This document shows, in pieces, positions 1-7,258 of a stretch of 64,000 bases of DNA. Position 1 is the stretch's first letter; each line of letters begins with the position of its first letter. The stretch spans positions 151,252 through 215,251 of the forward strand of contig NZ_VIQO01000026.1 of the NCBI RefSeq assembly GCF_007483665.1, written 5' to 3'. The position numbers and the translations under genes were made by a program. This stretch comes from Catellatospora sichuanensis (GTDB lineage: Bacteria; Actinomycetota; Actinomycetes; Mycobacteriales; Micromonosporaceae). The notes under the pieces were generated by a model. That model had not been told where the DNA came from. It searched no databases and saw nothing but the letters and a program-made list of their open reading frames with translations.

Positions 1-1
1 C

Positions 2-1513
2 CGCTCGGACCAGACCGTCGCCCTGCTGCGGCGCATCATCGCCGACGACCGGCTGCCCGTCGCCGCCCGCGGCGAGCTGCGGCTCAAGCTGGGCCTGGTG
101 CTGATGAACCAGGCCGGTGAGTACGTCGAGGGCGCGGCCGAGGTGGAACAGGCTGTCGACGAGCTGCACGAGCGCCCCGCGCTGGCGGCCCGCGCCATGG
201 CCGTGCTCTCGTGGCCGGTGCTGCACTTCTCCTCGTTCAGCAACGACCTCGGCTGGCTGGAGCGCGCCGAGGAGGCCGCCGCCGCCTGCGACGACGACGC
301 CATCAAGATGGCCGTGCTCGCCAACCGGGCCACCCTGCTGATGAACTGCGGCGATCCGGCGGCCTGGACGGTGGCGCAGCGGCTGGCCACCGAGGGCGGC
401 TCGAACCTGGCCGTACGCCAGCAGGTCGCCCGCGGCCTGCAGAACCTGGCCGACGCGACCATCCTGCTGGGCCGCCACCGTGCCGCCGAGGACTTCCTGC
501 GCCAGGCCACCGAGCTCGCCGACCAGGTCGGCGCATCGGTCACCAGCACCACCGCCCGGTGCACCATGCTGCGCCTGGACTGGGCGATGGGCCGGTGGCC
601 GGGACTGGCCGACCGGGCCGTCGAGTTCACCGGGCCGGACGGGCCCACCACCGAGGTCGAAGGGCACCTGGTGACCGGGCAGTTGGCGATGGCGCGCGGC
701 GACTGGGACACCGCCGAGTCCTCGTTGGCCGCCGCGGGCGTGGCCGCGCCGCACACCAGCACCGTGCCGGTGGTCGCCGCGGCGTCCGGCGCCCACATCC
801 GGGTGCTGGCTGCTCGCGGGCAGCTCGACGAGGCCGTCGCGGAGACCCGGCGGGCCGTGGCCCGGGTGCGCGCGAAGGCCATCTGGAACTGGGCCGCCGA
901 GCTGGCCCCGTACGCGGTGCACGTGCTGGGCCAGGCCGGGCTGACCGGGGAGGCGCGCAGCCTGGCCGAGGAGTTCGCGTCAGGCATGCGAGGGCTGGAG
1001 TCGCCGCTCGCCGAGGCCTCCCTGGAGCTGTGCCGGGGGCACCTGCTCGCCGCCGAGGACCGCCACGCCGAGGCGGTGGCCCACTTCGCCGGAGCGGCGA
1101 AGGGCTTCGCGGCGCAACCGCGGCCGTACGAGGCGGCGCAGGCCGAGGAGGGGCGGGCCCGCAGCGAGCTGGCCCTGCGACCCGGCGACACCGACGCGCT
1201 GGCGGCGCTGGCCGCGGCCGGCGCCGCCTTCACGGGTCTGGGTGCGGGCTGGGACGCCGCCCGCTGCCAGCACACGCTGCGCGAGCACGGAGTCGTCGCG
1301 CGGGGCGGACGGCCGGGCTACGGCGGCGGCCTCACCCCCCGGGAACGGGAGGTGGCCCGGCTGGCCGCGCAGGGGCGCACCAACCGCGAGATCGCCCAGA
1401 TGCTGTTCCTGTCACCGCGCACCGTCGAGCAGCACGTGGCCCGCTCGCTGCACAAGCTGGGTGTCCACTCCCGAGCCGAACTGGCGGGGGTGGAGCTGGA
1501 CCTGCCTGGTTGA
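2..1513 (+). CDS. LuxR-family transcriptional regulator, C-terminal part (5' end outside window)
   Basis: The frame is open from base 2, so the start lies upstream and about 503 residues are visible. The last ~62 residues form a LuxR/NarL helix-turn-helix: [17 protein letters not shown], then [19 protein letters not shown] and [10 protein letters not shown]. The ~430 residues before it are Ala/Leu-rich paired helices typical of the TPR-like region of LAL/MalT-type regulators. An N-terminal ATPase would be expected upstream but cannot be checked here. It is likely a cytoplasmic activator; its target is unknown. It converges on the gene ending at 2023. Confidence 0.88.
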   Translation, partial: RSDQTVALLRRIIADDRLPVAARGELRLKLGLVLMNQAGEYVEGAAEVEQAVDELHERPALAARAMAVLSWPVLHFSSFSNDLGWLERAEEAAAACDDDAIKMAVLANRATLLMNCGDPAAWTVAQRLATEGGSNLAVRQQVARGLQNLADATILLGRHRAAEDFLRQATELADQVGASVTSTTARCTMLRLDWAMGRWPGLADRAVEFTGPDGPTTEVEGHLVTGQLAMARGDWDTAESSLAAAGVAAPHTSTVPVVAAASGAHIRVLAARGQLDEAVAETRRAVARVRAKAIWNWAAELAPYAVHVLGQAGLTGEARSLAEEFASGMRGLESPLAEASLELCRGHLLAAEDRHAEAVAHFAGAAKGFAAQPRPYEAAQAEEGRARSELALRPGDTDALAALAAAGAAFTGLGAGWDAARCQHTLREHGVVARGGRPGYGGGLTPREREVARLAAQGRTNREIAQMLFLSPRTVEQHVARSLHKLGVHSRAELAGVELDLPG

Positions 1514-2022
1514 GTGGGCGAATCATGAGGACGTGCCCGGGCCGGGGCCGAGCACAGCGAGCGGCCCCCGGAACCGTTGCCGGAACCGGAGGCCACCTCC
1601 TCCCCAGGCCCCGTCGGCGGCCCTGGCACTGGCCGGACGACGGTGGATCGAGCCTGTCGTTCGTGCTGGTGGTGAGGGAGCGACGATCGGCCGCTCCCCC
1701 ACCTCAGGGTCGTACGCCGTCAGCTCTGGATGACGACGCATCTCCCTGCCACACCGCTCAGCGAGAGCACTGGTTCCGACCGGCGGTGACCGGCCGTTAC
1801 CGCAAACCGTTCGGGAACCCCCGACGGGGGTGCGAATCCACCCAGCGACACGGAGACGAAGTCACGTGTCGCTGGGGAGTCGCTCGGCGGTTCCCAGGTG
1901 GTCCACCCATGTCCTCAACGATCGCCGACCGGCTCTGTCGCGACAATCCGTAGAGCGCTGCGTAGCCATACGCAAGTAACCGTGGATACCTACGGATGGC
2001 CGCAAAACATGCAAATTGCAGC
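1514..2022. other. Convergent intergenic region with two hairpins; riboswitch-like segment
   Basis: This 509-bp gap lies between two converging genes and holds no convincing ORF. Two inverted repeats stand out. One is ACCCCC-GAC-GGGGGT at 1817-1831. The other has 11-bp arms CCCAGCGACAC/GTGTCGCTGGG at 1841-1851 and 1866-1876. Between them lies GTGCGAATCC, and GGGAACC precedes the first hairpin. This order loosely recalls the middle of actinobacterial c-di-AMP (ydaO) riboswitches, but the expected downstream elements and a downstream plus-strand gene are absent. The hairpins may simply end transcription in both directions. Confidence 0.4.
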
Positions 2023-2868
2023 TCAGCCCCAGGGTGCGGTGATCGCGAAGGCGCACTCGCGGTCGAAGCCGGCGTCCCGGTCACGCCACCGGTCGATCCA
2101 CAGCTCGTCACCGCGCAGGTGGACGTAGTAACCGCGGTAGTTGTGCGACTCCAGGTACACCGCACCGGGCACCGCGCCCGGCCGGACGCAGAACGTGGCG
2201 TCGGCCCGGAACAGTTGCGAGCCGTTGCTCTGCTCGTGGCGGATCCGCCAGTCGCGGTGGCGCAGGTAGCCGCCGTCGACGCCGACGAACGAGAAGCAGT
2301 TCCTGTCGGCCAGCCCCGCCACCACGGTGAACGTGGCCGCCTGCCGCACCCCGCCCGAACTGGCCGCGGTGACGCTGACGAGCGAGGCCAGGCCGCCGCC
2401 CTGCCGGACGAAACGGTCCGGGCGGTCGGCCGCGCGCAGCGAGCGCTGGCTGCCCGTGACCAGCGCCGACGAAGCCAGCGGCTGGCCGGGCGGCACGGGC
2501 GCGCCCGAGGACGCGCCGTTCGGCGACGGGTGCGCCGACGGCCGTGCCGCCGGGCTGCGCGGCAGCGACCGCGACGGCGCCTCCGCCGACGCGCTGACCT
2601 CACCGAACCCTTCGACGAAACCCCGCGAGCCCCCGGTGGCCAGCGCGACCGGCGGCGATACCGGCTGGTTCGCGGGTTGGGCCAGCGCCCAGCCGGTCGC
2701 CGCGGTGGTGAGCACGGCCGTGACCGCCGCGACGATCACGACCGGCCGCCGGGACCGCTTCGCCGCCGGCTCCCGCTCCTGCGCCGCGAGCTCCTCGACG
2801 GTCGCCGGCAGGCTCACCCGGGGCATGATCGTGGTCGCGTCGTCCTCGTTCAGCCGATGCTTGGTCAC
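2023..2868 (-). CDS. Membrane-anchored protein with C-terminal AbfB arabinose-binding domain
   Basis: 281 residues. A cytoplasmic N-terminus is followed by one membrane segment (about residues 42-62, VVIVAAVTAVLTTAATG), a Pro/Ser/Ala-rich linker, and from about residue 140 an AbfB (CBM42-like) beta-trefoil domain. Diagnostic repeats are SLRAADRPDRFVRQ, GGYLRHRDWRIRHE, LFRADATFCVRPG and YRGYYVHLRGDELWIDR. The family binds arabinofuranose side chains of arabinoxylan/arabinan; here the domain would face outward. No catalytic domain is present, so it may be a binding or sensing protein. TAGCGT sits 6 nt before the GTG start, suggesting a leaderless message. Confidence 0.85.
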   Translation of the reverse strand: MTKHRLNEDDATTIMPRVSLPATVEELAAQEREPAAKRSRRPVVIVAAVTAVLTTAATGWALAQPANQPVSPPVALATGGSRGFVEGFGEVSASAEAPSRSLPRSPAARPSAHPSPNGASSGAPVPPGQPLASSALVTGSQRSLRAADRPDRFVRQGGGLASLVSVTAASSGGVRQAATFTVVAGLADRNCFSFVGVDGGYLRHRDWRIRHEQSNGSQLFRADATFCVRPGAVPGAVYLESHNYRGYYVHLRGDELWIDRWRDRDAGFDRECAFAITAPWG

Positions 2869-2921
2869 GCCAGGACGCTACCGACGGTCCCCGGTGATCG
2901 CGATCGGCTGTCCGACCGACG

Positions 2922-3659
2922 TCAGGCCGCCGCCCCGCCCGCCGCCGGCCGCGACGCCGCGGCACGCGCCGGGTAGCCGCGCCGCAGCAGCGCGTTCTCG
3001 GCGACCGTCCAGGCCGTCGAGGTGGCCAGGTAAAGCACCGCTGCCAGCGGCAACACCACGGCACTGACCAGAATGGCGTACGGCAGCACCCGGGGCAGCG
3101 TCGCCAGCAGGCCCGTCGGCGGCACGTCCTGCAACGCCGCCAGCCGTACGGCCCGCTGTGACGATGCCCACGCCAGCGCCGTCAGCACCGCCACCACACC
3201 ACCGAACACGGCCAGATGCGGCAGCCAGGCGTCCGCCGGGGCGAGCAGGTGGGCGCTCAACGGCACCCCGAACAGCGTGCTGTCCAACAGCACGTTGGCC
3301 TGCCCGGCGACGGTGGCGCTGGCGAACAGCTGGTAGAGCACGATGAAGACGGGCATCTGGAGCAGCATCGGCAGCAATCCGGCCAGCGGCGATACGCCCG
3401 CCTCGCGGTGCAGCTCGGTCATGGCTTGGGCGAGGGCCGTCGTGTCCTTGCCGTACTTCTTGCGCAGGGCGGCCAGCTGTGGAGCGAGCGCGGCGCGCGC
3501 CCGCTCCCCGCGCACGGCGGCCCGGGTCAGCGGGTGCAGCAGCAGCCGGACCAGCATGGTGACCGCGACGACGGCCGCGGCCGCACCGCCGACGGGAGCG
3601 AGCACGGTGGACAGTTGGATCACGGCGGTGTGCGCAGCATGGAACAGCGAATCGAACAT
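2922..3659 (-). CDS. yidC: YidC/Oxa1-family membrane protein insertase (secondary copy)
   Basis: 245 residues with about five membrane segments and the YidC/Oxa1 core: KKYGKDTTALAQAMTELHRE (cytosolic coiled region) followed by GLLPMLLQMPVFIVLYQLF. It inserts proteins into the membrane, alone or with Sec. It is shorter than the housekeeping actinobacterial YidC (usually over 300 residues) and does not sit in the rnpA-yidC-jag-rsmG origin cluster, so it is probably a spare paralogue. The C-terminal tail is Ala/Arg-rich. It lies 99 bp downstream of a small two-segment membrane protein and may be cotranscribed with it. Confidence 0.88.
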   Translation of the reverse strand: MFDSLFHAAHTAVIQLSTVLAPVGGAAAAVVAVTMLVRLLLHPLTRAAVRGERARAALAPQLAALRKKYGKDTTALAQAMTELHREAGVSPLAGLLPMLLQMPVFIVLYQLFASATVAGQANVLLDSTLFGVPLSAHLLAPADAWLPHLAVFGGVVAVLTALAWASSQRAVRLAALQDVPPTGLLATLPRVLPYAILVSAVVLPLAAVLYLATSTAWTVAENALLRRGYPARAAASRPAAGGAAA

Positions 3660-3758
3660 GGAGGAAGAACCCCTCTGCGGGTACGGCTGCCCGGCCGGGA
3701 CGTGTCGACCGGCGGGCGAGGACGAGGACCGTGTGACCCGCGACCGGCGTATGCCGGG

Positions 3759-4061
3759 TCAGCAGGCCAGAGGGGTGAGTCCGGGTGCTCGGGGACGGGG
3801 GCGGCCCGCCGCGTCGGGGTCACGCTGGCGCAGCACGCCGGTGCGCCGGGACAGCTCGCGCAGCGCGAGGTCGATCGCGGCCCGGCCGGAAGGGCGACGG
3901 CCCATGCCGTACGCCGCGGCTACGGCAAGAGCGGTGACGAGCAGCAGGGCTGCCGCACCGGCGAGCATGCCGCCGAGGCTCGGCTGATCCGCCGTCGCGC
4001 CGGTGCACAGCACGGCCACCCACAGGGTCAAGGCCCAGCTGGAGGCGGCGGCGATCGGCAC
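3759..4061 (-). CDS. Small two-segment membrane protein upstream of YidC (DUF6412-like)
   Basis: 100 residues. Two hydrophobic segments, about residues 5-21 (SSWALTLWVAVLCTG) and 30-50 (GMLAGAAALLLVTALAVAAAY), are followed by a basic tail containing ALRELSRRTGVLRQRDPDA. Small proteins of this layout are often found beside an extra YidC in actinomycetes; the DUF6412 label is from memory and not verified. TACCGT lies 6 nt upstream of the GTG start with no Shine-Dalgarno, consistent with leaderless transcription. The role is unknown; position suggests it works with, or is inserted by, YidC. Confidence 0.65.
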   Translation of the reverse strand: MPIAAASSWALTLWVAVLCTGATADQPSLGGMLAGAAALLLVTALAVAAAYGMGRRPSGRAAIDLALRELSRRTGVLRQRDPDAAGRPRPRAPGLTPLAC

Positions 4062-4099
4062 GCGGCAACGGTACCCGCACCGCGCAAGGTGCCGGCCGA

Positions 4100-4861
4100 T
4101 CAGCCCCGTCGGCCGACGACCACGACCGCACCACGAGCGTCGCAGTGAACCAGGCGCGGAGTCAGGCCCGCGGCGGTGAACAGGGCGCAGGCCGTGTCCG
4201 ACTGCTCGTCGCTGGTCTCCAGTAGCAGGTGACTCTGCGGGGCAAGCCAGTCCTCCGCACCGGACAGGATCAGGCGGGCGATGTCCAAGCCGTCGGGGCC
4301 ACCGTCGAGGGCGACCACGGGCTCATGCAGCCGCGCCTCAGGCGGCATCAGCGCGATCGCGTCCGTCGGCACGTATGGCACGTTCACCACCAGCACGTCC
4401 ACCCGGCCGCGCAGCGAGTCCGGCAGGGGCTCGTAGAGGTCTCCCTCATAGACGTGGCCGCCGAGCGGTTCCAGGTTGCGCCGGGCGCAGGCCACTGCGG
4501 CGGGCTCGATGTCGGCGGCGTGCACCTCGACGCCTCCGTACGCGGCCAGCACGGTCGCCGCCGCGCCCGACCCGCAGCACATGTCCAGCACCACGGCCCC
4601 CGGCCGCAGCAGCCGCGCGGCCTCCTCGACCAGCAGCTCGGTACGCCGACGAGGCACGAACACGCCCGGGTCCACGGCGATGCGCCGCCCGCAGAACTCA
4701 GCGAACCCGACGATGTGCTCCAGCGGCAGCCCGGCGACCCGGCGCGCGACCATCTCGTCCAACTCGTCCGGCCCGGCCGCGGCCGAGATCAGCAGGTCGG
4801 CCTCGTCCTCGGCGAACACGCAGCCCGCCGACCGCAGCGTGGTGATCACATCTGCCCGCAC
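4100..4861 (-). CDS. Putative protein N5-glutamine methyltransferase (PrmC/HemK-related)
   Basis: 253 residues. A class I SAM-binding site, VVLDMCCGSGAAATVLAAYG, and a second acidic strand, VEVHAADIEPAAVACARRN, are followed by VVNVPYVPTDAI. That segment is the (N/D)PPY-type catalytic loop of glutamine/adenine methyltransferases, here with Val for the first Pro. PrmC proteins methylate the GGQ glutamine of release factors; this shorter HemK-like branch is a paralogue of unknown target. GTG at 4861 is chosen because GGGGGAGGG ends 6 nt upstream; TTG at 4867 would overlap that site. Confidence 0.82.
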   Translation of the reverse strand: MRADVITTLRSAGCVFAEDEADLLISAAAGPDELDEMVARRVAGLPLEHIVGFAEFCGRRIAVDPGVFVPRRRTELLVEEAARLLRPGAVVLDMCCGSGAAATVLAAYGGVEVHAADIEPAAVACARRNLEPLGGHVYEGDLYEPLPDSLRGRVDVLVVNVPYVPTDAIALMPPEARLHEPVVALDGGPDGLDIARLILSGAEDWLAPQSHLLLETSDEQSDTACALFTAAGLTPRLVHCDARGAVVVVGRRG

Positions 4862-4888
4862 AGGCAACCCTCCCCCGACTGGGCCAGG

Positions 4889-5668
4889 CTACGCCAGGTG
4901 CTGCAGCAGTAGCTCGGACAGGTGGCCCGGGGTCCGCAGAGGTAGGTAGTGGTCGCCGTCCGGCACCGGTTCGCCGGTCGCGCCCGGCATCTCCGCGAGC
5001 AGCCGACGCGCGATGACCCCGATCTCCGGGTGATCGTGCACGCCCCACAACACCAGTGTCGGCACGGCGATCGTGGCGAGCCGCGGCAGCGCGTCCTCGT
5101 CCGGGAACAGGGCGTACGCCTCCGCGCCGACGCGCCGCCGGGCGTTGTCGGTGACCATGCGTTCGATCAGCGCGCCGCCCGGCGACCCGCTCCCGAGGCC
5201 CGCCCAGATGTCCAGCTCCAAGGTCGCCAGCAGGTCCGCGTCGCCGTCGCGCCGTGCCTGGTCGTACGCTGCCAGCTCGGGTGTTCGCGGCCAGTCCCAT
5301 CCCGACACCGACGTGCCGACGAGGGCGAGCGAGGTGACCCGGTCGGGTTCCGCCAGCGCGAAGTCCAGCGTGGCCTCCCCGCCCATGCTCAGGCCCACCA
5401 GCGCCGCCCGGTCCACGCCCACGTAATCCAGCACCGCCCGCAGGTCGTCTACGTCGCGGTACGGCCGCGTCGGGTCATCGGAGCGGCCGAGCCCGCGGCC
5501 GTCGTACCGGATGACGGTGTGCCGTCGGGCCAGCGCCGGCACCACGCCGTCCCATAACCGGGAGTCCGTCCCGGCCCCGTGTAGCAGCACCACCGGCTCT
5601 CCCGAGCCGGTGACCTCCAGCCAGAGCCCGCCGACCCGCTCCCCATGTCCCGTCACGCGCCGCAGCAT
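4889..5668 (-). CDS. Alpha/beta-hydrolase fold protein
   Basis: 259 residues, single domain without signal peptide. The oxyanion segment is VVLLHGAGTDSRLWDGVVP, the nucleophile elbow LVGLSMGGEATLDFAL (Ser), the acid is in VLWGVHDHPEIG (Asp), and the base in VPDGDHYLPL (His). The triad is therefore complete. These proteins hydrolyse esters, lactones or related bonds in the cytoplasm; the substrate cannot be told from sequence. It is transcribed away from the NUDIX gene, the two starts being about 77 bp apart. Confidence 0.88.
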   Translation of the reverse strand: MLRRVTGHGERVGGLWLEVTGSGEPVVLLHGAGTDSRLWDGVVPALARRHTVIRYDGRGLGRSDDPTRPYRDVDDLRAVLDYVGVDRAALVGLSMGGEATLDFALAEPDRVTSLALVGTSVSGWDWPRTPELAAYDQARRDGDADLLATLELDIWAGLGSGSPGGALIERMVTDNARRRVGAEAYALFPDEDALPRLATIAVPTLVLWGVHDHPEIGVIARRLLAEMPGATGEPVPDGDHYLPLRTPGHLSELLLQHLA

Positions 5669-5745
5669 GCCAGCTCTTCGGCGAGCCCTCCAGCAACTCG
5701 CCCGCGGTGATCACCATAAGCCGGTCCTGGATAGGATCCGCGGTC

Positions 5746-6168
5746 ATGCGGAAATTCGTGGCCGGCGTGCTGCTGGTCGGCCCCGGTGGGGCGCTGCTGC
5801 TGCAGGAGCGCGACGAGCACGCGCCGACCTTCCCGAACCAGTGGGCCTTCCCGGCCGGGGTGGCCGAGCCGGGTGAGCAGCCGCTGGAGGTCGCGCACCG
5901 CGAGCTGTTCGAGGAGACCGGCCTGCGCGTCGCCGAGCTGACCCTGTTCTGGGAGGGTCCGATGCCGCAGAGCCCGCTGTACGGATACCTCTTCCACGGC
6001 CGGACCACCGCGCGGCAGGAGGACGTCGTGCTCGGCGAGGGACGGGCCATGGTCTTCGTGCCCCCGGCCCGGATCGTGGACCTCGACCTGGCCGGGTACG
6101 CCCGCCCGGCCGTCACCGACTTCCTCGCTTCAGCCGACTACCAGCGGCACCTGCGGCCGCCAACCTGA
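5746..6168 (+). CDS. NUDIX hydrolase
   Basis: 140 residues. The NUDIX box is complete: GVAEPGEQPLEVAHRELFEE followed by TGLRV, with the REXXEE metal ligands. It would hydrolyse a nucleoside diphosphate linked to another group, in housecleaning or signalling; the substrate is undetermined. The frame is open further upstream (5707), but ATG 5746 begins a clean first beta strand (MRKFVAGVLLVGPGGALLL). TAGGAT at 5732-5737 lies 8 nt before it, fitting a leaderless transcript. The stop is followed by palindrome family A at 6172-6230. Confidence 0.87.
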   Translation: MRKFVAGVLLVGPGGALLLQERDEHAPTFPNQWAFPAGVAEPGEQPLEVAHRELFEETGLRVAELTLFWEGPMPQSPLYGYLFHGRTTARQEDVVLGEGRAMVFVPPARIVDLDLAGYARPAVTDFLASADYQRHLRPPT

Positions 6169-6171
6169 GCA

Positions 6172-6230
6172 ATGATCATGAAGTTAGGGGAGGGACACGC
6201 CGTCGAACACGTCCATAAGTTCATGATCAA
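6172..6230. repeat. Palindromic intergenic repeat, family A, copy 1
   Basis: An imperfect palindrome with outer arms TGATCATGAAGTTA and TAAGTTCATGATCA (one mismatch) and a centre containing CACGCCGTCGA. It lies between the converging NUDIX and S41 genes. Related copies occur at 51059-51116 and 51419-51477. It is probably a bidirectional terminator or a REP-like element. Confidence 0.8.
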
Positions 6231-6244
6231 CGCGGAGGGTGGGG

Positions 6245-7186
6245 TCAGCCCAGGGCGGTGAGCGCGTCGCGTGCCTCGTCGCGGACCGCCGGGGATGCCG
6301 AGACGGCCAGCACGTGCTCCAGCGCCAGCCGGTAGGCCACCGCGTGCGCCTGCTCCGCCGGGACGGCGACGTCCGGCACGACCCCGGTGCCCTCCCAGTT
6401 GGCACCGGTCACCGGGTTGATCGACCGGGCCACCGGAACGGTGATCTCCAGGGTCGGCGTGATCGGGAAACGTTCGGTGGGGTGCGCGCCGCCGCGGGTC
6501 GTCTCGCCGATCAGCGTCGCCCGGCCCTGGGCCTGCAGGTTGTAGCAGAACTCCTCACCCGCCGAGAACGTATTACCGCTGATCAGCGCGTACACCGGCC
6601 GGTCGAGGTAGCGCTCGCCGGGCAGGTAGGCCAGGCTCCAGTACTGCCGGACGGACCCGCCCGCGCCGGACTCGATGCTGTTCAGGTGGGTCTCCCCGTC
6701 AGGGAAGAAGTAGCTGGTCCAGAAGATGGCGCCGTCCGGCGAGCCGCCCCGGTTGCGGCGCAGGTCGACGATCAGCGCGTCGGTTTGCGAGACCAGTTCC
6801 ATCGCCGCGGCGATCGCCTTGCCGCCCAGTGCCGCGGCGGTCACCCCGCGCAGGTCCAGGCAGCCCACGTTGCCGTCGAGCCGCTCCACCCGGGCGACGC
6901 CGTGGTTGGTCACCCGCAGGTGCTCCCGGTACACCGCGTCGGCCTCGGCGGGGTCGACGGTGGTGTGCAGGCGCGCATCGCGGACGCGTACCCGCAGATG
7001 CTTGTCGGCGCAGTGCTCGGTGAGCCGGTGGGTGAGCGCGTCGGCGAGCGCCGCCTCGCCCAGGCCGTCGTACTCGCCCGCGTGGAGGCGGCGGCGGATG
7101 TCCGCCGCCGCCGGGACCGCGCGCTCGGGAAACACGTAGTGGGTGCACATGAGTTCCACGGCACGCTCGACCAGAATCTTCGGCAT
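6245..7186 (-). CDS. S41-family peptidase (C-terminal processing / tricorn-type)
   Basis: 313 residues. An N-terminal helical domain is followed by the S41 core: ALIVDLRRNRGGSPDGAIFW and the nucleophile segment ALISGNTFSAGEEF (Ser in FSAGE). The sequence then runs through IGETTRGGAHPTERFPI and ends with GTGVVPDVAVPAEQA. No PDZ domain and no signal peptide are visible, so it resembles the short IRBP-like S41 enzymes. ATG 7186 is preferred over GTG 7195 because TACGGT sits 7 nt upstream, as in other leaderless genes here. It lies 72 bp downstream of the Tad operon's last gene but probably has its own promoter. Confidence 0.86.
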   Translation of the reverse strand: MPKILVERAVELMCTHYVFPERAVPAAADIRRRLHAGEYDGLGEAALADALTHRLTEHCADKHLRVRVRDARLHTTVDPAEADAVYREHLRVTNHGVARVERLDGNVGCLDLRGVTAAALGGKAIAAAMELVSQTDALIVDLRRNRGGSPDGAIFWTSYFFPDGETHLNSIESGAGGSVRQYWSLAYLPGERYLDRPVYALISGNTFSAGEEFCYNLQAQGRATLIGETTRGGAHPTERFPITPTLEITVPVARSINPVTGANWEGTGVVPDVAVPAEQAHAVAYRLALEHVLAVSASPAVRDEARDALTALG

Positions 7187-7258
7187 GGCCGACACCGTAG
7201 CCAGCCGGCCGCGGCTCGAACCGGCGGGTCAGGGCCCCGGGTTGTCGACGACCTCTCG

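Noticed and set aside
1831..1846. tRNA T-arm-like GGGTGCGAATCCACCC
   Set aside because: The loop is one nucleotide short, and no acceptor, D or anticodon arms fit around it on either strand.
1797..2603. 268-codon minus-strand ORF overlapping the AbfB gene
   Set aside because: Arg-rich out-of-frame reading. The AbfB frame has repeated family motifs and a logical start.
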